Source of the DNA: Corynebacterium macginleyi
Lineage (GTDB): Bacteria; Actinomycetota; Actinomycetes; Mycobacteriales; Mycobacteriaceae
NCBI RefSeq assembly: GCF_003688935.1
Contig: NZ_REGE01000009.1
Location: 1-64,000, forward strand
Length of the DNA: 64,000 nt
Direction: 5' to 3'
In this document: one piece after another, positions 45,573-55,543 of the stretch
How the letters are laid out: each line of letters starts with the position of its first letter
How positions within the stretch are numbered: the first letter of the stretch is position 1
Notes under the pieces: model-generated
The model's input: only the letters and a program-made list of their open reading frames with translations
Databases searched by the model: none
Told to the model about the DNA's origin: nothing
Made by a program: the position numbers and the translations under genes

Positions 45573-48092
45573 ATGACGACACAACGCGTTAAAACCCAGC
45601 ATGAGCTGCTCCAAGAGCGCTCTGCAGCGTTAGACCTGCGGGCATACCATGTGCATCTCAATTTGTCTCAGGTGAAAGAAAGCCCCACGTTCGGCGCAAC
45701 GAGCCGCATAGAGCTCACCACCACCAAGCCTAAGCTTTTCCTGGATTACCTGGGAGAATCGGTAGAACAGGTAACGGTTAACGGTCGGGCGCACGACGTC
45801 GATTTTGATAGCAGCCTTATCTGCCTCCACGAGCTACCGGTGGGAGAGGAGCTGACCATCGAGGTCACCGGCACCTCGCGCTACTCACGCACGGGTCAGG
45901 GTCTACACCGTATGCACGACCAAGCCGATAACGCGACCTATCTGTACTCGCACCTCGAGCCTTCTGATGCCCGCCGCATCTTCCCCTGTTTTGAGCAGCC
46001 AGACCTCAAGGCGCCGTTCCATATCACAATCACCGCGCCAAAGGATTGGCAGATCCTGTCCAACCAGCCAGAGACTGACCGCGAGGAGCACGGAGATCTC
46101 GCCACGGTTCGTTTCGCGCCCACCCCACCGCTCTCGACGTACCTCACTTCCTTTGCCGCTGGGCCTTATAGGTATCGGGAGCGCACCTGGACCTCACCGG
46201 ATGGCGCTCACTCCGCGCAGCTGCGTGCGTTTGCCCGCGCCTCCATGTTTGAATATTTGGACGAGGAAAACCTAGAGCTTACCGCGCAGGGCATGGACTA
46301 TTTCCACGAGAACTTCGGCTTTGCCTACCCATGGGGCAAGTACGATTCCATCTTCGTGCCGGAATATAACCTCGGCGCAATGGAAAACCCAGGCCTGGTG
46401 ACCTTCACGGAAAGCTATATCTTCCGCTCTAAGGCTACGCGTAACCAGAAGGCCGCTCGCGCCAATACTATTCTGCACGAGATGTCGCACATGTGGTTCG
46501 GCGATCTTGTCACTCCGCAGTGGTGGGACGATCTTTGGCTCAAGGAGTCCTTCGCCGAGTTCATGGGTGCCGATGCCTCCGTGCACGCCACCGCCTATAA
46601 AGAGGCGTGGATCAACTTCGCCGGCCAGCGCAAAAATTGGGCTTATCTCCAGGATCAACTTCCCACCACACACCCGATTAAGGCAGATATTCCAGACGTG
46701 GATGCTGCACGCCAGAACTTCGATGGCATTACCTATGCCAAGGGCGCGGCGGTGCTCAAGCAACTCGTGCACTACGTCGGCCGCGATAATTTCTACGCGG
46801 GTGCGCGGGATTACTTCCAAGAGCATGCATTCGCCGCGGCCACCTTAGATGACCTGCTTAGGGCCCTGAAGAAACACACTGAACGCGACCTCGATTCCTG
46901 GTCGAAGGCGTGGCTGCGCACCTGGGGGCCGGACACCCTTACCCCGGAACTGCACACAGAGGGCGATAAGATCACCGAGCTCGCGATCATCGCCGAGGCC
47001 GAGGATATAACCCGCCCACACCGCCTAAGCGTGGCGCTTTTTGATGCCTCCTTGAACAAGTACCGCGAGTTCGACATCGACCTTCCAGCCAGTGGGCAGC
47101 GCACCATCGTGGATGAGGCAGCGGGGGAGAAGGCCCCGGCATTGCTACTGCTTAACGATGCCGACCACACCTACACCAAGGTCCGCTTCGATGATGCTTC
47201 ACTTGCCACCCTCAGCGATCACCTATCCGAAGTCCAAGATGGGCTCAGCCGCGCGGTCATCTGGACCTCGCTGTGGAATCTCACCAGAGACGGAGAATGG
47301 AAGGCGGAGGAGTACGTGAGGGTCGTCACCAAACACGCTCCCGTAGAGACCAATGCGACGCTGCTGACGACTGCCTACAGCAATGCGCACTTTGCCATCC
47401 AGCACTATGTGGCCCACGATCGCCGCGAAGAGGTGTGCGCCGAATTCGCCAACGCGTTGTGGGAACAACTCAGCGCCGCAGATCCAGGCTCCGATGCGCA
47501 ACTCATTCTGGCCCGGACCGCCATTGTCGCATTCGCCGCCACGCCGGAGACCTCCGGTACCGATCGTCTGCGTGACCTGCTCGCCGGCACGGTGGAGGGC
47601 CTGCGTCTCGATCCGCAGATCCGCTGGTCCATTCTGCGCGCCCTTGCCGCCCGCGATGACGTGGCACTGGATGAGCTGGAGGCAGAAAAGCAGCGCGATA
47701 ACACGCTGACCGGCGCCGCCGAATTCTTGGGCGCTAGCCACGCATTCCCCAATTCGAAGACTAAGCGAGCCGCCTTCAATAGCGCACTGATACCGGGGGA
47801 GTATTCCAATGCGGAGGTCGATGCCTTGCTGGTCGGTTTCAACGCCCCACGCTCGGCGGAGCTGCAGGAAGAATTCGCCGAAGAGTTCTTCCGCCGTGTC
47901 GAAGACATATGGAATAACCACCCCATTGAGATAGCCAACCGGCTGGTCCGTGGCCTCTATCCGGAATCTTCCATGGCCGAGTCCGCCACCACAGATCTCC
48001 TCCGCAAGGATTTGCCTGGTGCGCTACGCCGCGTGCTCTTAGAGTGCCGCGATAACCTGCGGCGCACTCTGCGCGTGCGCGCCCAGCAGTAG
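45573..48092 (+). CDS. pepN: Aminopeptidase N (M1 family zinc metallopeptidase)
   Basis: The 839-residue protein removes N-terminal amino acids from peptides. The substrate-recognition motif GAMENPGLVTFTE is at about residues 269-281. The zinc site HEMSHMWFGDLVTPQWWDD (HExxH) begins near residue 308, with the third ligand Glu in LWLKESFAEFMG near residue 330. The length and the C-terminal helical domain (ERAP1-like) fit actinobacterial PepN. It is predicted cytosolic. ATG 45573 opens MTTQRVKTQHELLQ. It sits between yceI and sigM, separating sigM from murJ. Confidence 0.93.
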   Translation: MTTQRVKTQHELLQERSAALDLRAYHVHLNLSQVKESPTFGATSRIELTTTKPKLFLDYLGESVEQVTVNGRAHDVDFDSSLICLHELPVGEELTIEVTGTSRYSRTGQGLHRMHDQADNATYLYSHLEPSDARRIFPCFEQPDLKAPFHITITAPKDWQILSNQPETDREEHGDLATVRFAPTPPLSTYLTSFAAGPYRYRERTWTSPDGAHSAQLRAFARASMFEYLDEENLELTAQGMDYFHENFGFAYPWGKYDSIFVPEYNLGAMENPGLVTFTESYIFRSKATRNQKAARANTILHEMSHMWFGDLVTPQWWDDLWLKESFAEFMGADASVHATAYKEAWINFAGQRKNWAYLQDQLPTTHPIKADIPDVDAARQNFDGITYAKGAAVLKQLVHYVGRDNFYAGARDYFQEHAFAAATLDDLLRALKKHTERDLDSWSKAWLRTWGPDTLTPELHTEGDKITELAIIAEAEDITRPHRLSVALFDASLNKYREFDIDLPASGQRTIVDEAAGEKAPALLLLNDADHTYTKVRFDDASLATLSDHLSEVQDGLSRAVIWTSLWNLTRDGEWKAEEYVRVVTKHAPVETNATLLTTAYSNAHFAIQHYVAHDRREEVCAEFANALWEQLSAADPGSDAQLILARTAIVAFAATPETSGTDRLRDLLAGTVEGLRLDPQIRWSILRALAARDDVALDELEAEKQRDNTLTGAAEFLGASHAFPNSKTKRAAFNSALIPGEYSNAEVDALLVGFNAPRSAELQEEFAEEFFRRVEDIWNNHPIEIANRLVRGLYPESSMAESATTDLLRKDLPGALRRVLLECRDNLRRTLRVRAQQ

Positions 48093-48185
48093 ACGGTCAA
48101 TAGACTGTACTGCCGTCGGCTCGCGCCACACTTCTCCTCGGGTCACAATTGCTCTAACACTTGTTGATCCGGGGGGAATCTACAG

Positions 48186-48734
48186 ATGCCATTAAGTCCT
48201 GACCACAGCGACGAAGAATTAGTGGATGCTTTTATCCAGGGAGATAATAAGGCTTTTTCGGCCATCGTGGAACGCCACCGCAAGCGGCTCACCACTGTGG
48301 CTCGGCAATATACAAGGAATGAGTACGACGCACAAGATGTCGTGCAAGAAGCCTTCCTGCGCGCTAGCTGCAATCTCCATACCTACCGGCGGGAATCGGC
48401 CTTAAGCACGTGGCTGCACCGCCTCGTTAAAAACACCGGCTACGACTATTTAAATCACCGGGCTAATAGGGAAAACGCGTCACTTGATACCGATGATTTT
48501 AGCGATGACCGCAATCCACTGCTGGCACATAACCCATCTGAAACCTTGGCCGAGCAGCTCGTCGTCCGCGAGGCCATGGAGCTTTTAAGACAAGATCAGC
48601 GCGAAGCCCTCATGCTTACCGATATCGCCGGGTTCCGCGTCAACGAAGTCGCCATCGCGCAGGGAGTAAAGCCTGGCACCATTAAATCTCGCCGGGCACG
48701 CGCGCGGGAGGTCTTGCGCGAAGCAATTGGTTAA
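48186..48734 (+). CDS. sigM: ECF sigma factor SigM
   Basis: The 182-residue protein has region 2 (DEELVDAFIQGDNKAFSAIV; YDAQDVVQEAFLRA) and region 4 (LRQDQREALMLTDIAGFRVNEVA, then KPGTIKSRRARAREVL), with the typical ECF spacing. It lies directly upstream of trxB and trxA, as in Corynebacterium glutamicum, where SigM controls thioredoxin and disulphide-stress genes. ATG 48186 follows GGGGGGAATC. No anti-sigma factor gene is adjacent, as is usual for the corynebacterial sigM. Confidence 0.9.
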   Translation: MPLSPDHSDEELVDAFIQGDNKAFSAIVERHRKRLTTVARQYTRNEYDAQDVVQEAFLRASCNLHTYRRESALSTWLHRLVKNTGYDYLNHRANRENASLDTDDFSDDRNPLLAHNPSETLAEQLVVREAMELLRQDQREALMLTDIAGFRVNEVAIAQGVKPGTIKSRRARAREVLREAIG

Positions 48735-48901
48735 GTACATGGGCGGTGGCAGGAGGCGTTGGCGCTAAATTACATTTCAATATTGCATCATTCTTGCATC
48801 AATTTCGCTGCGGCGAGCCTTTCTAATATGAAGGATTCACAATCTGGCGGGTAGACTCATGCTGTTACGCAAAATGACACTGTGATTCTAGGGAGTTAGC
48901 A

Positions 48902-49828
48902 ATGACCGTCCACGATGTTGCCATCGTAGGTTCCGGACCCGCCGGTTATACTGCCGCGCTTTATGCCGCTCGTGCTGAACTCAGCCCCATTGTGTTTGAG
49001 GGATTTGAATACGGTGGTGAATTAATGAATACCACCGAGGTGGAGAACTACCCCGGCTTCCAAAAGGGGATCATGGGCCCAGAGCTCATGGAAGAAATGC
49101 GCGCACAATCAATCCGCTTTGGCGCCGATCTGCGTATGGAAGTCGTCGACTCCGTTGAGTTGGAGGGCGAAATTAAAAAACTCCACGTCGGGGACGAGGT
49201 TTTCGAAGCCCGCACGGTAATCCTCGCTACTGGTGCCGCACCACGCCATCTTGGCGTTCCTGGCGAAGAAGAGCTTTCCGGCCGGGGTGTTTCTACCTGC
49301 GCTACGTGCGATGGCTTCTTCTTCAAGGGGCACAATATCGCCGTGATCGGCGGCGGCGATTCCGCCATGGAGGAAGCTACCTTCCTGACCAAGTTTGCGG
49401 AATCTGTCACCATTGTGAATCGCTCCGAAAAGTTCCGCGCTTCCAAGATCATGTTGGAGCGCGCCCGGGAAAACGAGCAGATCAAGTGGGAAACCAATAA
49501 GGTTGTCGAGCGCGTACTCGAAGATAACGGCAAGGTCGGCGGGCTCCAACTCAAGGACGTTGAGACTGGAGAAACCTCTACCTTGGACGTAACCGCCATG
49601 TTCGTTGCCATTGGTCACGATCCGCGTTCGTCCTTCCTCAACGGCCAGGTAAAGCTTGATGAAAACGGCTACGTCAAGGTGGATCAGCCCTCCACCAAGA
49701 CCTCTCTGCCTGGCGTTTTCGCCTGTGGTGACTTGGTAGATGACCATTATCAGCAGGCCATTACCGCCGCGGGATCTGGCTGCCGCGCAGCCATCGATGC
49801 GGAACAATTCTTGGCTGCAAACCGTTAG
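48902..49828 (+). CDS. trxB: Thioredoxin-disulfide reductase
   Basis: The 308-residue flavoenzyme passes electrons from NADPH to thioredoxin. It has the FAD motif [19 protein letters not shown] at residues 6-24, the redox pair in CATCDGFFF (Cys133 and Cys136), the NADPH motif [17 protein letters not shown] near residue 147 and the FAD-binding [11 protein letters not shown] near 270. It starts at ATG 48902 behind AGGGAGTTAGCA and ends seven bases before trxA. The two form an operon downstream of sigM, which probably drives it, although I could not assign a clear SigM promoter. Confidence 0.95.
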   Translation: MTVHDVAIVGSGPAGYTAALYAARAELSPIVFEGFEYGGELMNTTEVENYPGFQKGIMGPELMEEMRAQSIRFGADLRMEVVDSVELEGEIKKLHVGDEVFEARTVILATGAAPRHLGVPGEEELSGRGVSTCATCDGFFFKGHNIAVIGGGDSAMEEATFLTKFAESVTIVNRSEKFRASKIMLERARENEQIKWETNKVVERVLEDNGKVGGLQLKDVETGETSTLDVTAMFVAIGHDPRSSFLNGQVKLDENGYVKVDQPSTKTSLPGVFACGDLVDDHYQQAITAAGSGCRAAIDAEQFLAANR

Positions 49829-49835
49829 ATCCACT

Positions 49836-50159
49836 ATGAGCAATGTCAAAAAGGTAACCACTGAAACATTCCGTTCCGATGTCATCGAGGCGGATAAGCC
49901 CGTCGTCGTGGACTTCTGGGCGGAATGGTGCGGGCCATGCAAAAAACTATCTCCGATCTTGGAAGAGGTCGCAGATGAGCTCGCCGGTGAAGTCACTATC
50001 GCCCAGGTCAACGTCGATGAAGAGCGAAACCTTGGTGCCATGTTTCAAATCATGTCCATCCCAAACGTATTGATTTTCAACCATGGCGAGAAGGTCGACG
50101 AGTTCGTCGGCCTACGTTCTAAAGATGACATCGTGGCGCAAGTGAAAAAACATTTGTAG
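49836..50159 (+). CDS. trxA: Thioredoxin
   Basis: From ATG 49836 the 107-residue protein has the thioredoxin fold with active site WCGPCK (Cys32 and Cys35). The usual VVVDFWAEWCGPC strand and a cis-Pro near residue 76 (SIPNVLIF) are present. It reduces disulphides in cytosolic proteins and is recycled by TrxB. The upstream in-frame extension to 49740 lies inside trxB and is not used. It starts seven bases after trxB and is followed by cwlM after a gap of about 80 bp. Confidence 0.95.
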   Translation: MSNVKKVTTETFRSDVIEADKPVVVDFWAEWCGPCKKLSPILEEVADELAGEVTIAQVNVDEERNLGAMFQIMSIPNVLIFNHGEKVDEFVGLRSKDDIVAQVKKHL

Positions 50160-50242
50160 CTGTTAATCTTGTTACTAGAGTTATCGTGTAGAGAATAAGC
50201 CATGCGGCTCAAAGTCCTCGGGCCGTGGAAAGGGTGAAAGGC

Positions 50243-51424
50243 GTGAATCGTGTTCTTCAGGTTGGTGATTCAAGCGTGCGCGTGGCTGAAGCTCGCGCAA
50301 CCTTGGCTCGCCTTGGCCTCTTATCAGATTTCCCGGGTGAACTATCTGACTGGAAAAAACAGAAGTATTCCGAGACTGATACGACCTTTGATGCCGAACT
50401 CGCTGAGGTGCTCAAGGCATTCCAGCAATCGCGCGGCATCCTTCCCACGGGAGAGATCGACGATCTGACTCTGCGCGAGTTGCGCCAAGCCTCTTATACC
50501 CTAGGTAGCCGGGTATTAAGCTACGAGCCCACCAATGCATTGGTGGGCGATGACATTTCGCAGTTGCAGCAACAACTCCAAGAACTGGGTTTTTATCAAG
50601 ATCGCGTCGATGGTCATTTTGGACGCAATACCCACGCTGCCTTAACCGAGTACCAACACAATTGCGGGCTGCAGGAAGATGGCGTATGTGGCCCCGCCAC
50701 TATTCGCGCGCTCAGCTTGCTTGGCCGCCGCATCACTGGCGGTTCGGCGCACAATATTTTAGAGCGCGAGCGCGTGCGCAATGCCGGGCCGAAGTTGGCA
50801 GGCAAGCGCGTCGTCATTGACCCCGCGCTCAGCGGCCGGGATTCCGGCTTCACGGTCAAAGGCCGCTTCGGTGATATTTCTGAGCAAGAAATCCTTTGGG
50901 ATCTCACCCAACGCATCGAAGGCCGCATGATCGCCGCTGGCATGGAAACCATTATTTCCCGCCCCCGCACCGATGATGCGGACGTGCAATCTCGTGCGGA
51001 GCTGGCCAATGCTTTTGATGCCGATATGGTCATCTCTTTGGCATGCGATTCCTATCCCAATGACAAGGCTCACGGTGTCGCCACGTTCTACTTCGGTTCC
51101 GAATCCGGAAACTCTTCACTCATTGGTGAGGCCCTTTCTGGCTTCATTCAGCGTGAAATCGTCGCCCGTACAGATCTACAGGACTGTTCTAACCACGGCC
51201 GCACTTGGGATCTTTTGCGCCTGACGCAAATGCCGGTGGTACAAATATTTTTGGGTTATCTCAGCAACCCGGAGGACGTCAAAATCCTAACCAACCCGAA
51301 GCGTCGTGACGATATTGCAGAAGCAATCGTCATCGCCGTGAAACGCATGTACCTGATGGAGCAAGACACCGCCATTACCGGCACCTACAAATTCTCCGAA
51401 CTTTTGCAGGCAGAGCAGGCTTAG
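50243..51424 (+). CDS. cwlM: CwlM, amidase-like regulator with degenerate active site
   Basis: I prefer GTG 50243 (VNRVLQVGDSS) because AAAGGG lies eight bases upstream; GTG 50225 is also possible. The protein of about 393 residues has two peptidoglycan-binding-like repeats (SSVRVAEARATLARLGLL; DDISQLQQQLQELGFY) and an Amidase_3 domain from about residue 185. The zinc histidines of active enzymes (GHGG and SIHAN contexts) are replaced: here DPALSGRDSG and VISLACDSY. The first Glu ligand region (SEQEILWDL) and the late Glu (LSNPEDVKI) remain. Mycobacterial CwlM is a cytosolic regulator that activates MurA when phosphorylated. No signal peptide is seen, which fits a regulator, not a hydrolase. 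Confidence 0.85.
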   Translation: MNRVLQVGDSSVRVAEARATLARLGLLSDFPGELSDWKKQKYSETDTTFDAELAEVLKAFQQSRGILPTGEIDDLTLRELRQASYTLGSRVLSYEPTNALVGDDISQLQQQLQELGFYQDRVDGHFGRNTHAALTEYQHNCGLQEDGVCGPATIRALSLLGRRITGGSAHNILERERVRNAGPKLAGKRVVIDPALSGRDSGFTVKGRFGDISEQEILWDLTQRIEGRMIAAGMETIISRPRTDDADVQSRAELANAFDADMVISLACDSYPNDKAHGVATFYFGSESGNSSLIGEALSGFIQREIVARTDLQDCSNHGRTWDLLRLTQMPVVQIFLGYLSNPEDVKILTNPKRRDDIAEAIVIAVKRMYLMEQDTAITGTYKFSELLQAEQA

Positions 51425-51564
51425 ACGGCGCATGCTAGAGCACACGGAACCGACAACATCGCTAGTTGCCGTGCACAATTAACGGCATCGTTTTGTACCA
51501 ATAGAATTCAGTCGTCTAGTATCGTTTTAACATTTTGATATCTACTTACTGATTGGATTTCTAT

Positions 51565-52920
51565 ATGGACAGATCGACCGCCGCGCCGATTTCTCGGCGA
51601 GAAACGCGCCGCGTAGTAGCGGCCACCACAATCGGAACGGCGATTGAATGGTACGACTACTTTCTCTACGCCGCCGTCGCCGGCTTGGTGTTCAACCAGG
51701 TGATGTTCGGCTCCTTAGAAGGTGGGGTAGCCAGCATCGTTTCCTTCGCTTCCGTAGGGCTGTCTTTCCTTTTTCGGCCCCTTGGCGCATTCTTAGCGGG
51801 CCATTATGGTGACCGCCTTGGTCGCCGTATCGTCCTCGTAGTCACCCTTTTTGCAATGGGTGGGGCCACCACGCTCATCGGCGTTCTGCCTACCTACGAT
51901 ACGGCGGGTGTATGGGCGCCCATCCTATTAATTTTCCTCCGCATTATTCAAGGTATCTCCGCCGGAGGAGAGTGGGGCTCTGCGGTGCTCCTTGCAGTTG
52001 AACACGCTCCCAAAGATAAGCGCGGTCTCTTCGGCGCTGGTCCACAAATCGGAGTCCCCATCGGCTTGCTGATGTCCTCTGGCATGTTATCCATCATGAA
52101 TATAATCGCACCAGGGGATGCCTTCCTTGAATGGGGCTGGCGTATTCCCTTCTTGCTGTCCTTCGTATTGGTTATTATCGGCTACGCCGTCCGCGTTGGT
52201 GTGGATGAGTCACCTGTCTTTCAGGAAATCTCGAATAATAAGAAACGTGAGGCGGCAAACCCCATAGGTATCCTGTTCAAGCGGTACTTCCCGCTTGTCT
52301 TTGTCGCAGCCCTAGTTTTTGCAGCTAACAACGCCTTGGGCTATATGACCACCGGTGGTTATATCCAAAATTACGCAACGAACCCCGAGGGACCCGTGGC
52401 CCTTTCACGCGGCGAAGTCCTTAATGCGGTAACGCTGTCCGCCGTCACATGGCTCATTTTCACGCTTTTCGCCGGTTGGTTATCGGACTATATCGGCCGC
52501 CGCACAACATACCTCATCGGATTTGTTATTCAAGCAATTGGCGCTGCAGCCCTTTTCCCGCTAGTAAACACAGCATCGCTGGGAATGCTCTATGCCGCCC
52601 TCATCTTCTTGACGGTGGGACTGGGTTTAACCTACGGTGCTCAGTCTGCTATGTACACTGAGCTCTTCCCTGCGTCCATTCGTGCTTCGGGCGTATCAAT
52701 TACCTACGCCATCGGTTCTATTCTTGGCGGTGCGTTCGCCCCGATGATCGCAGCGGCCTTAGTAAAAGCAACGGGCACCACCTTTGCGGTATCCGTCTAT
52801 CTGGTATCCGCAAGCATCGTCGGATTTTTCGCGGCCCTGCTACTGCGCGAACGCAAAGGCATTCCACTTGGTCCCGAACACGAAGAAGAACAGTCCAAGG
52901 GCCACTTCATCTTTTCCTAA
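51565..52920 (+). CDS. MHS-family major facilitator transporter
   Basis: From ATG 51565 the 451-residue protein has about 12 membrane helices. The metabolite:H+ symporter branch is shown by GTAIEWYDYFLYAAVAGLVF near residue 26, GHYGDRLGRRIVLV near residue 80 (the MFS loop 2-3 motif) and GISAGGEWGSAVLLAVEH near residue 132. Members carry proline, betaine, citrate, ketoglutarate or shikimate; the substrate here is unknown. It lies alone between cwlM and the convergent parB, separated by a shared terminator. This gene interrupts the conserved cwlM-parB order. Confidence 0.85.
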   Translation: MDRSTAAPISRRETRRVVAATTIGTAIEWYDYFLYAAVAGLVFNQVMFGSLEGGVASIVSFASVGLSFLFRPLGAFLAGHYGDRLGRRIVLVVTLFAMGGATTLIGVLPTYDTAGVWAPILLIFLRIIQGISAGGEWGSAVLLAVEHAPKDKRGLFGAGPQIGVPIGLLMSSGMLSIMNIIAPGDAFLEWGWRIPFLLSFVLVIIGYAVRVGVDESPVFQEISNNKKREAANPIGILFKRYFPLVFVAALVFAANNALGYMTTGGYIQNYATNPEGPVALSRGEVLNAVTLSAVTWLIFTLFAGWLSDYIGRRTTYLIGFVIQAIGAAALFPLVNTASLGMLYAALIFLTVGLGLTYGAQSAMYTELFPASIRASGVSITYAIGSILGGAFAPMIAAALVKATGTTFAVSVYLVSASIVGFFAALLLRERKGIPLGPEHEEEQSKGHFIFS

Positions 52921-52960
52921 AATTAGTGCCCCCCCCTTTTTAGAGGGAGGGCACTAATTT
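52921..52960. terminator. Bidirectional terminator between the MHS transporter and parB
   Basis: Arms AATTAGTGCCC (52921-52931) and GGGCACTAATT (52949-52959) form an 11-bp stem. The stem's A/T-rich base gives a short T or A run on either side, so it can stop transcription from both directions. Confidence 0.85.
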
Positions 52961-53004
52961 ATGATCTTTAGCTAGCGTCTCGACGACACAGCCGCAGGAG
53001 CCAG

Positions 53005-54045
53005 TTATTTAACCCGCTCCATCAGCGCCATGATCCGCTCGAAATCTTCCTGGTCGCCGAATTCTACGACCATCTTGCCTTTCCGCTTACCCATGGTCAC
53101 GGTGACCTTGGTATCGAAACGATCCGAGAGGCGCTCAGCCGAGTCGGTGAAAAACTGCGGCTGCGGGACCTGAGACTTCTTTTTGTTCCCTGCCGGCTTC
53201 CCGTCGCGCTTATATAGCGTCACTGCTTCTTCAGTAGCACGCACGGACAGCCCCTCCGAAATAACCCGGTCCGCAATGTAATCCATCGCTTCTTGGTCAT
53301 CGAGTCCCAAAATAGCGCGGGCGTGACCGGCCGAAAGAGTGCCTGCCGCAACCCTCTTCTGCACAGCTACCGGCAACCGTAGCAGGCGGAGCGTATTGGT
53401 CACCTGTGGGCGAGAACGGCCAATGCGATCCGCTAGTTCGTTTTGAGTGACTCCAAACTCTTCCAAAAGCTGCTGATAAGCGTGTGCCTCTTCCAAAGGG
53501 TTGAGCTGGACACGGTGGATGTTTTCCAATAAGGCATCCCGAAGCAGATTGTCATCTTTGGTATCGCGCACGATAGCAGGGATGGTGGCCAAACCAGCCT
53601 TGGAGGACGCGCGCCAACGACGCTCGCCCATGATGAGCTCGAATCCACCCTGCTCGGAGGGGCGAACTACGACCGGCTGCAAAAGACCAAACTCGCGGAT
53701 GGAGTGAACTAGCTCGGTGAGTTCATCCTCATCAAAAACAGTACGCGGTTGCTTGGGGTTAGGGACGATTTCCCCCACAGAAATCTCGCGGTAGGTTGCG
53801 CCGATTGCTGCCGGAGGAACCTGCCGCTTTGCGGAGGCCTTGGACCCGGAACTTTGTTGAATCGTGGGAGCGCCTTTGACGCGCTTCTCGCCACGTGCCT
53901 TGCGCTCACTATTACCTGTGGATTTCCCCAGGATAATATCTGCGGCGGAATCACCCAGCCGTGGTTTACGGGTGGGTGCATCGGGGCCGGAAGGGATGAG
54001 AGCGGCCAAGCCTTTGCCTAGGCCACCTTGCCTTTGTTCTGCCAT
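53005..54045 (-). CDS. parB: Chromosome-partitioning protein ParB
   Basis: The 346-residue protein has the ParB N-terminal domain ([20 protein letters not shown] near residue 92; [16 protein letters not shown] near residue 134, the CTP-binding arginine patch). A helix-turn-helix follows ([20 protein letters not shown] near residues 200-220), as does a C-terminal dimerisation domain ([15 protein letters not shown]). It binds parS and loads on DNA. The perfect and near-perfect parS sites at 22-33 kb are its likely targets. ATG 54045 lies six bases after the parA stop. The N-terminal 85 residues are basic and probably disordered. Confidence 0.95.
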   Translation of the reverse strand: MAEQRQGGLGKGLAALIPSGPDAPTRKPRLGDSAADIILGKSTGNSERKARGEKRVKGAPTIQQSSGSKASAKRQVPPAAIGATYREISVGEIVPNPKQPRTVFDEDELTELVHSIREFGLLQPVVVRPSEQGGFELIMGERRWRASSKAGLATIPAIVRDTKDDNLLRDALLENIHRVQLNPLEEAHAYQQLLEEFGVTQNELADRIGRSRPQVTNTLRLLRLPVAVQKRVAAGTLSAGHARAILGLDDQEAMDYIADRVISEGLSVRATEEAVTLYKRDGKPAGNKKKSQVPQPQFFTDSAERLSDRFDTKVTVTMGKRKGKMVVEFGDQEDFERIMALMERVK

Positions 54046-54051
54046 GAAATC

Positions 54052-54900
54052 CTATCCTTCCAGTTCCGCATAAATTTCGGGGCTCACGCCAATTGCTCCC
54101 GTCGTGGGATGCGGGCGATAATCACCGCGCCTATCCAGCTCGCGAGCCGCCGCGAGGTATGCCCGGGCGCCGGTGGACGAAGGGTCGTAATCAATCACCG
54201 TGGTCCCGTAACCCGGCGCCTCTGAGACGCGCACTGACCGCGGAATGACGTTGCCCATGACGACAGCGCCAAATTGCTCGCGGACGTTATCGGCCACCTC
54301 CTCGGCCAACCGTGTACGTGCATCATACATGGTAAGGAGCACCGCAGAAATATGCAGATCTTCATTGAGGTGCTCGCGAATCATCGTGATATTTCCCAAT
54401 AACTGGCCCACGCCTTCCAGTGCGTAGTACTCGCACTGGATAGGAATAATCACTTCCTCCGCACACGCCATGGCATTGATCGTCAGTAAGCCCAAAGATG
54501 GCGGGCAATCAATAAAGACGTATTCAAAACCGTGTTCTTCTAAGAATCCCTTATGGAGAGCATCGTAAAGGCGAAATTCGCGGCGCACAAGAGACACCAT
54601 CTCTATTTCCGCACCGGCCAGATCAATAGTCGCAGGGATGCAATAGAGGTTGGAATTATGCGGAGAAGCCTGCATGGCTTTGTCCGCAGTACATTCGCCC
54701 AAGAGCAATTCATAGCTGGAATCGGTTCCTGAGCTGTGTTCCGCGCCCATGGCGGTCGAGGCATTTCCCTGCGGATCAAGGTCAATGACCAATACCTTCT
54801 TGCCTTCAGTAGCAAGGGCTGCGGCCAAGTTGGTGGCGGAGGTGGTTTTACCTACGCCGCCTTTCTGGTTAGCAATGGTGATAAGGCGCGGATTAGTCAT
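54052..54900 (-). CDS. parA: Chromosome-partitioning ATPase ParA
   Basis: The 282-residue protein has the deviant Walker A motif IANQKGGVGKTTSATNLA near residues 8-25 and DLDPQGNASTAMG near residue 40. YVFIDCPPSLGLLTINAM (Walker B region) is near residue 130. ParA works with ParB to segregate origins and, in corynebacteria, with the polar protein DivIVA. The start MTNPRLITIANQ is short, as in chromosomal ParA without an extra N-terminal DNA-binding domain. It begins ten bases after the rsmG stop; rsmG, parA and parB form an operon. Confidence 0.95.
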   Translation of the reverse strand: MTNPRLITIANQKGGVGKTTSATNLAAALATEGKKVLVIDLDPQGNASTAMGAEHSSGTDSSYELLLGECTADKAMQASPHNSNLYCIPATIDLAGAEIEMVSLVRREFRLYDALHKGFLEEHGFEYVFIDCPPSLGLLTINAMACAEEVIIPIQCEYYALEGVGQLLGNITMIREHLNEDLHISAVLLTMYDARTRLAEEVADNVREQFGAVVMGNVIPRSVRVSEAPGYGTTVIDYDPSSTGARAYLAAARELDRRGDYRPHPTTGAIGVSPEIYAELEG

Positions 54901-54910
54901 GCCGTCTACT

Positions 54911-55519
54911 TTAGTTCACGCGCCGGACACGGATAATCGTGGTTCCGTGAACGGTTGTGACCTCGGCTTTTCCGCCGCCGGCTCTCTTAATATCCGCGGC
55001 ATCGCGCTCCAACTCTTCATGGGCAGAAGAACCTTTTAACGCAATCATTTCTCCGCCTTTGCGCACTAGGGGAAGAGACCACTTTGCCAGCTTTCCCAGG
55101 GGTGCTACCGCGCGGGAGGTGACCACATCCGCGCCAGCCACTGCCTTTTTAATCGGACCTTCTTCGGCGCGCCCGCGCAGCACGGTGACATTATCTAACC
55201 CTAGCTTTTCAGTAACCTCATTGAGGTAGTTATAGCGCTTTAAAAGTGGCTCGATGAGCGTGATGGCCAGGTCGGGGCGAGCGATGGCCAGAGGGATTCC
55301 GGGCAACCCTGCACCAGAGCCGACATCGATAACCGTAGCGCCTTTCGGAATTACGTGTTCAATAACTGCGCAGTTTAAAATGTGGCGCTCCCACAGCCGC
55401 GGTACCTCACGCGGGCCGATAAAACCACGAGTGGACCCGTCTGTAGCGAGCGAATCGTGATATTCCTGCGCAAGCGGCAGGCGAGAGCCAAATACTGCAG
55501 ACGGGTCCATCTCGGACAC
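54911..55519 (-). CDS. rsmG: 16S rRNA (guanine527-N7) methyltransferase
   Basis: The 202-residue protein has the SAM-binding motif [21 protein letters not shown] near residues 61-81, [17 protein letters not shown] at 85-101, and [17 protein letters not shown] at 131-147, as in RsmG/GidB. It methylates G527 in 16S rRNA; loss of it gives low-level streptomycin resistance in other bacteria. I prefer GTG 55519 since GAGGAG lies nine bases upstream; ATG at 55510 is possible. It lies between yidC and parA. The jag gene present here in mycobacteria is absent; yidC ends 24 bp upstream. Confidence 0.93.
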   Translation of the reverse strand: MSEMDPSAVFGSRLPLAQEYHDSLATDGSTRGFIGPREVPRLWERHILNCAVIEHVIPKGATVIDVGSGAGLPGIPLAIARPDLAITLIEPLLKRYNYLNEVTEKLGLDNVTVLRGRAEEGPIKKAVAGADVVTSRAVAPLGKLAKWSLPLVRKGGEMIALKGSSAHEELERDAADIKRAGGGKAEVTTVHGTTIIRVRRVN

Positions 55520-55543
55520 TATGAGAATCTCCTCAGTAGCTGT

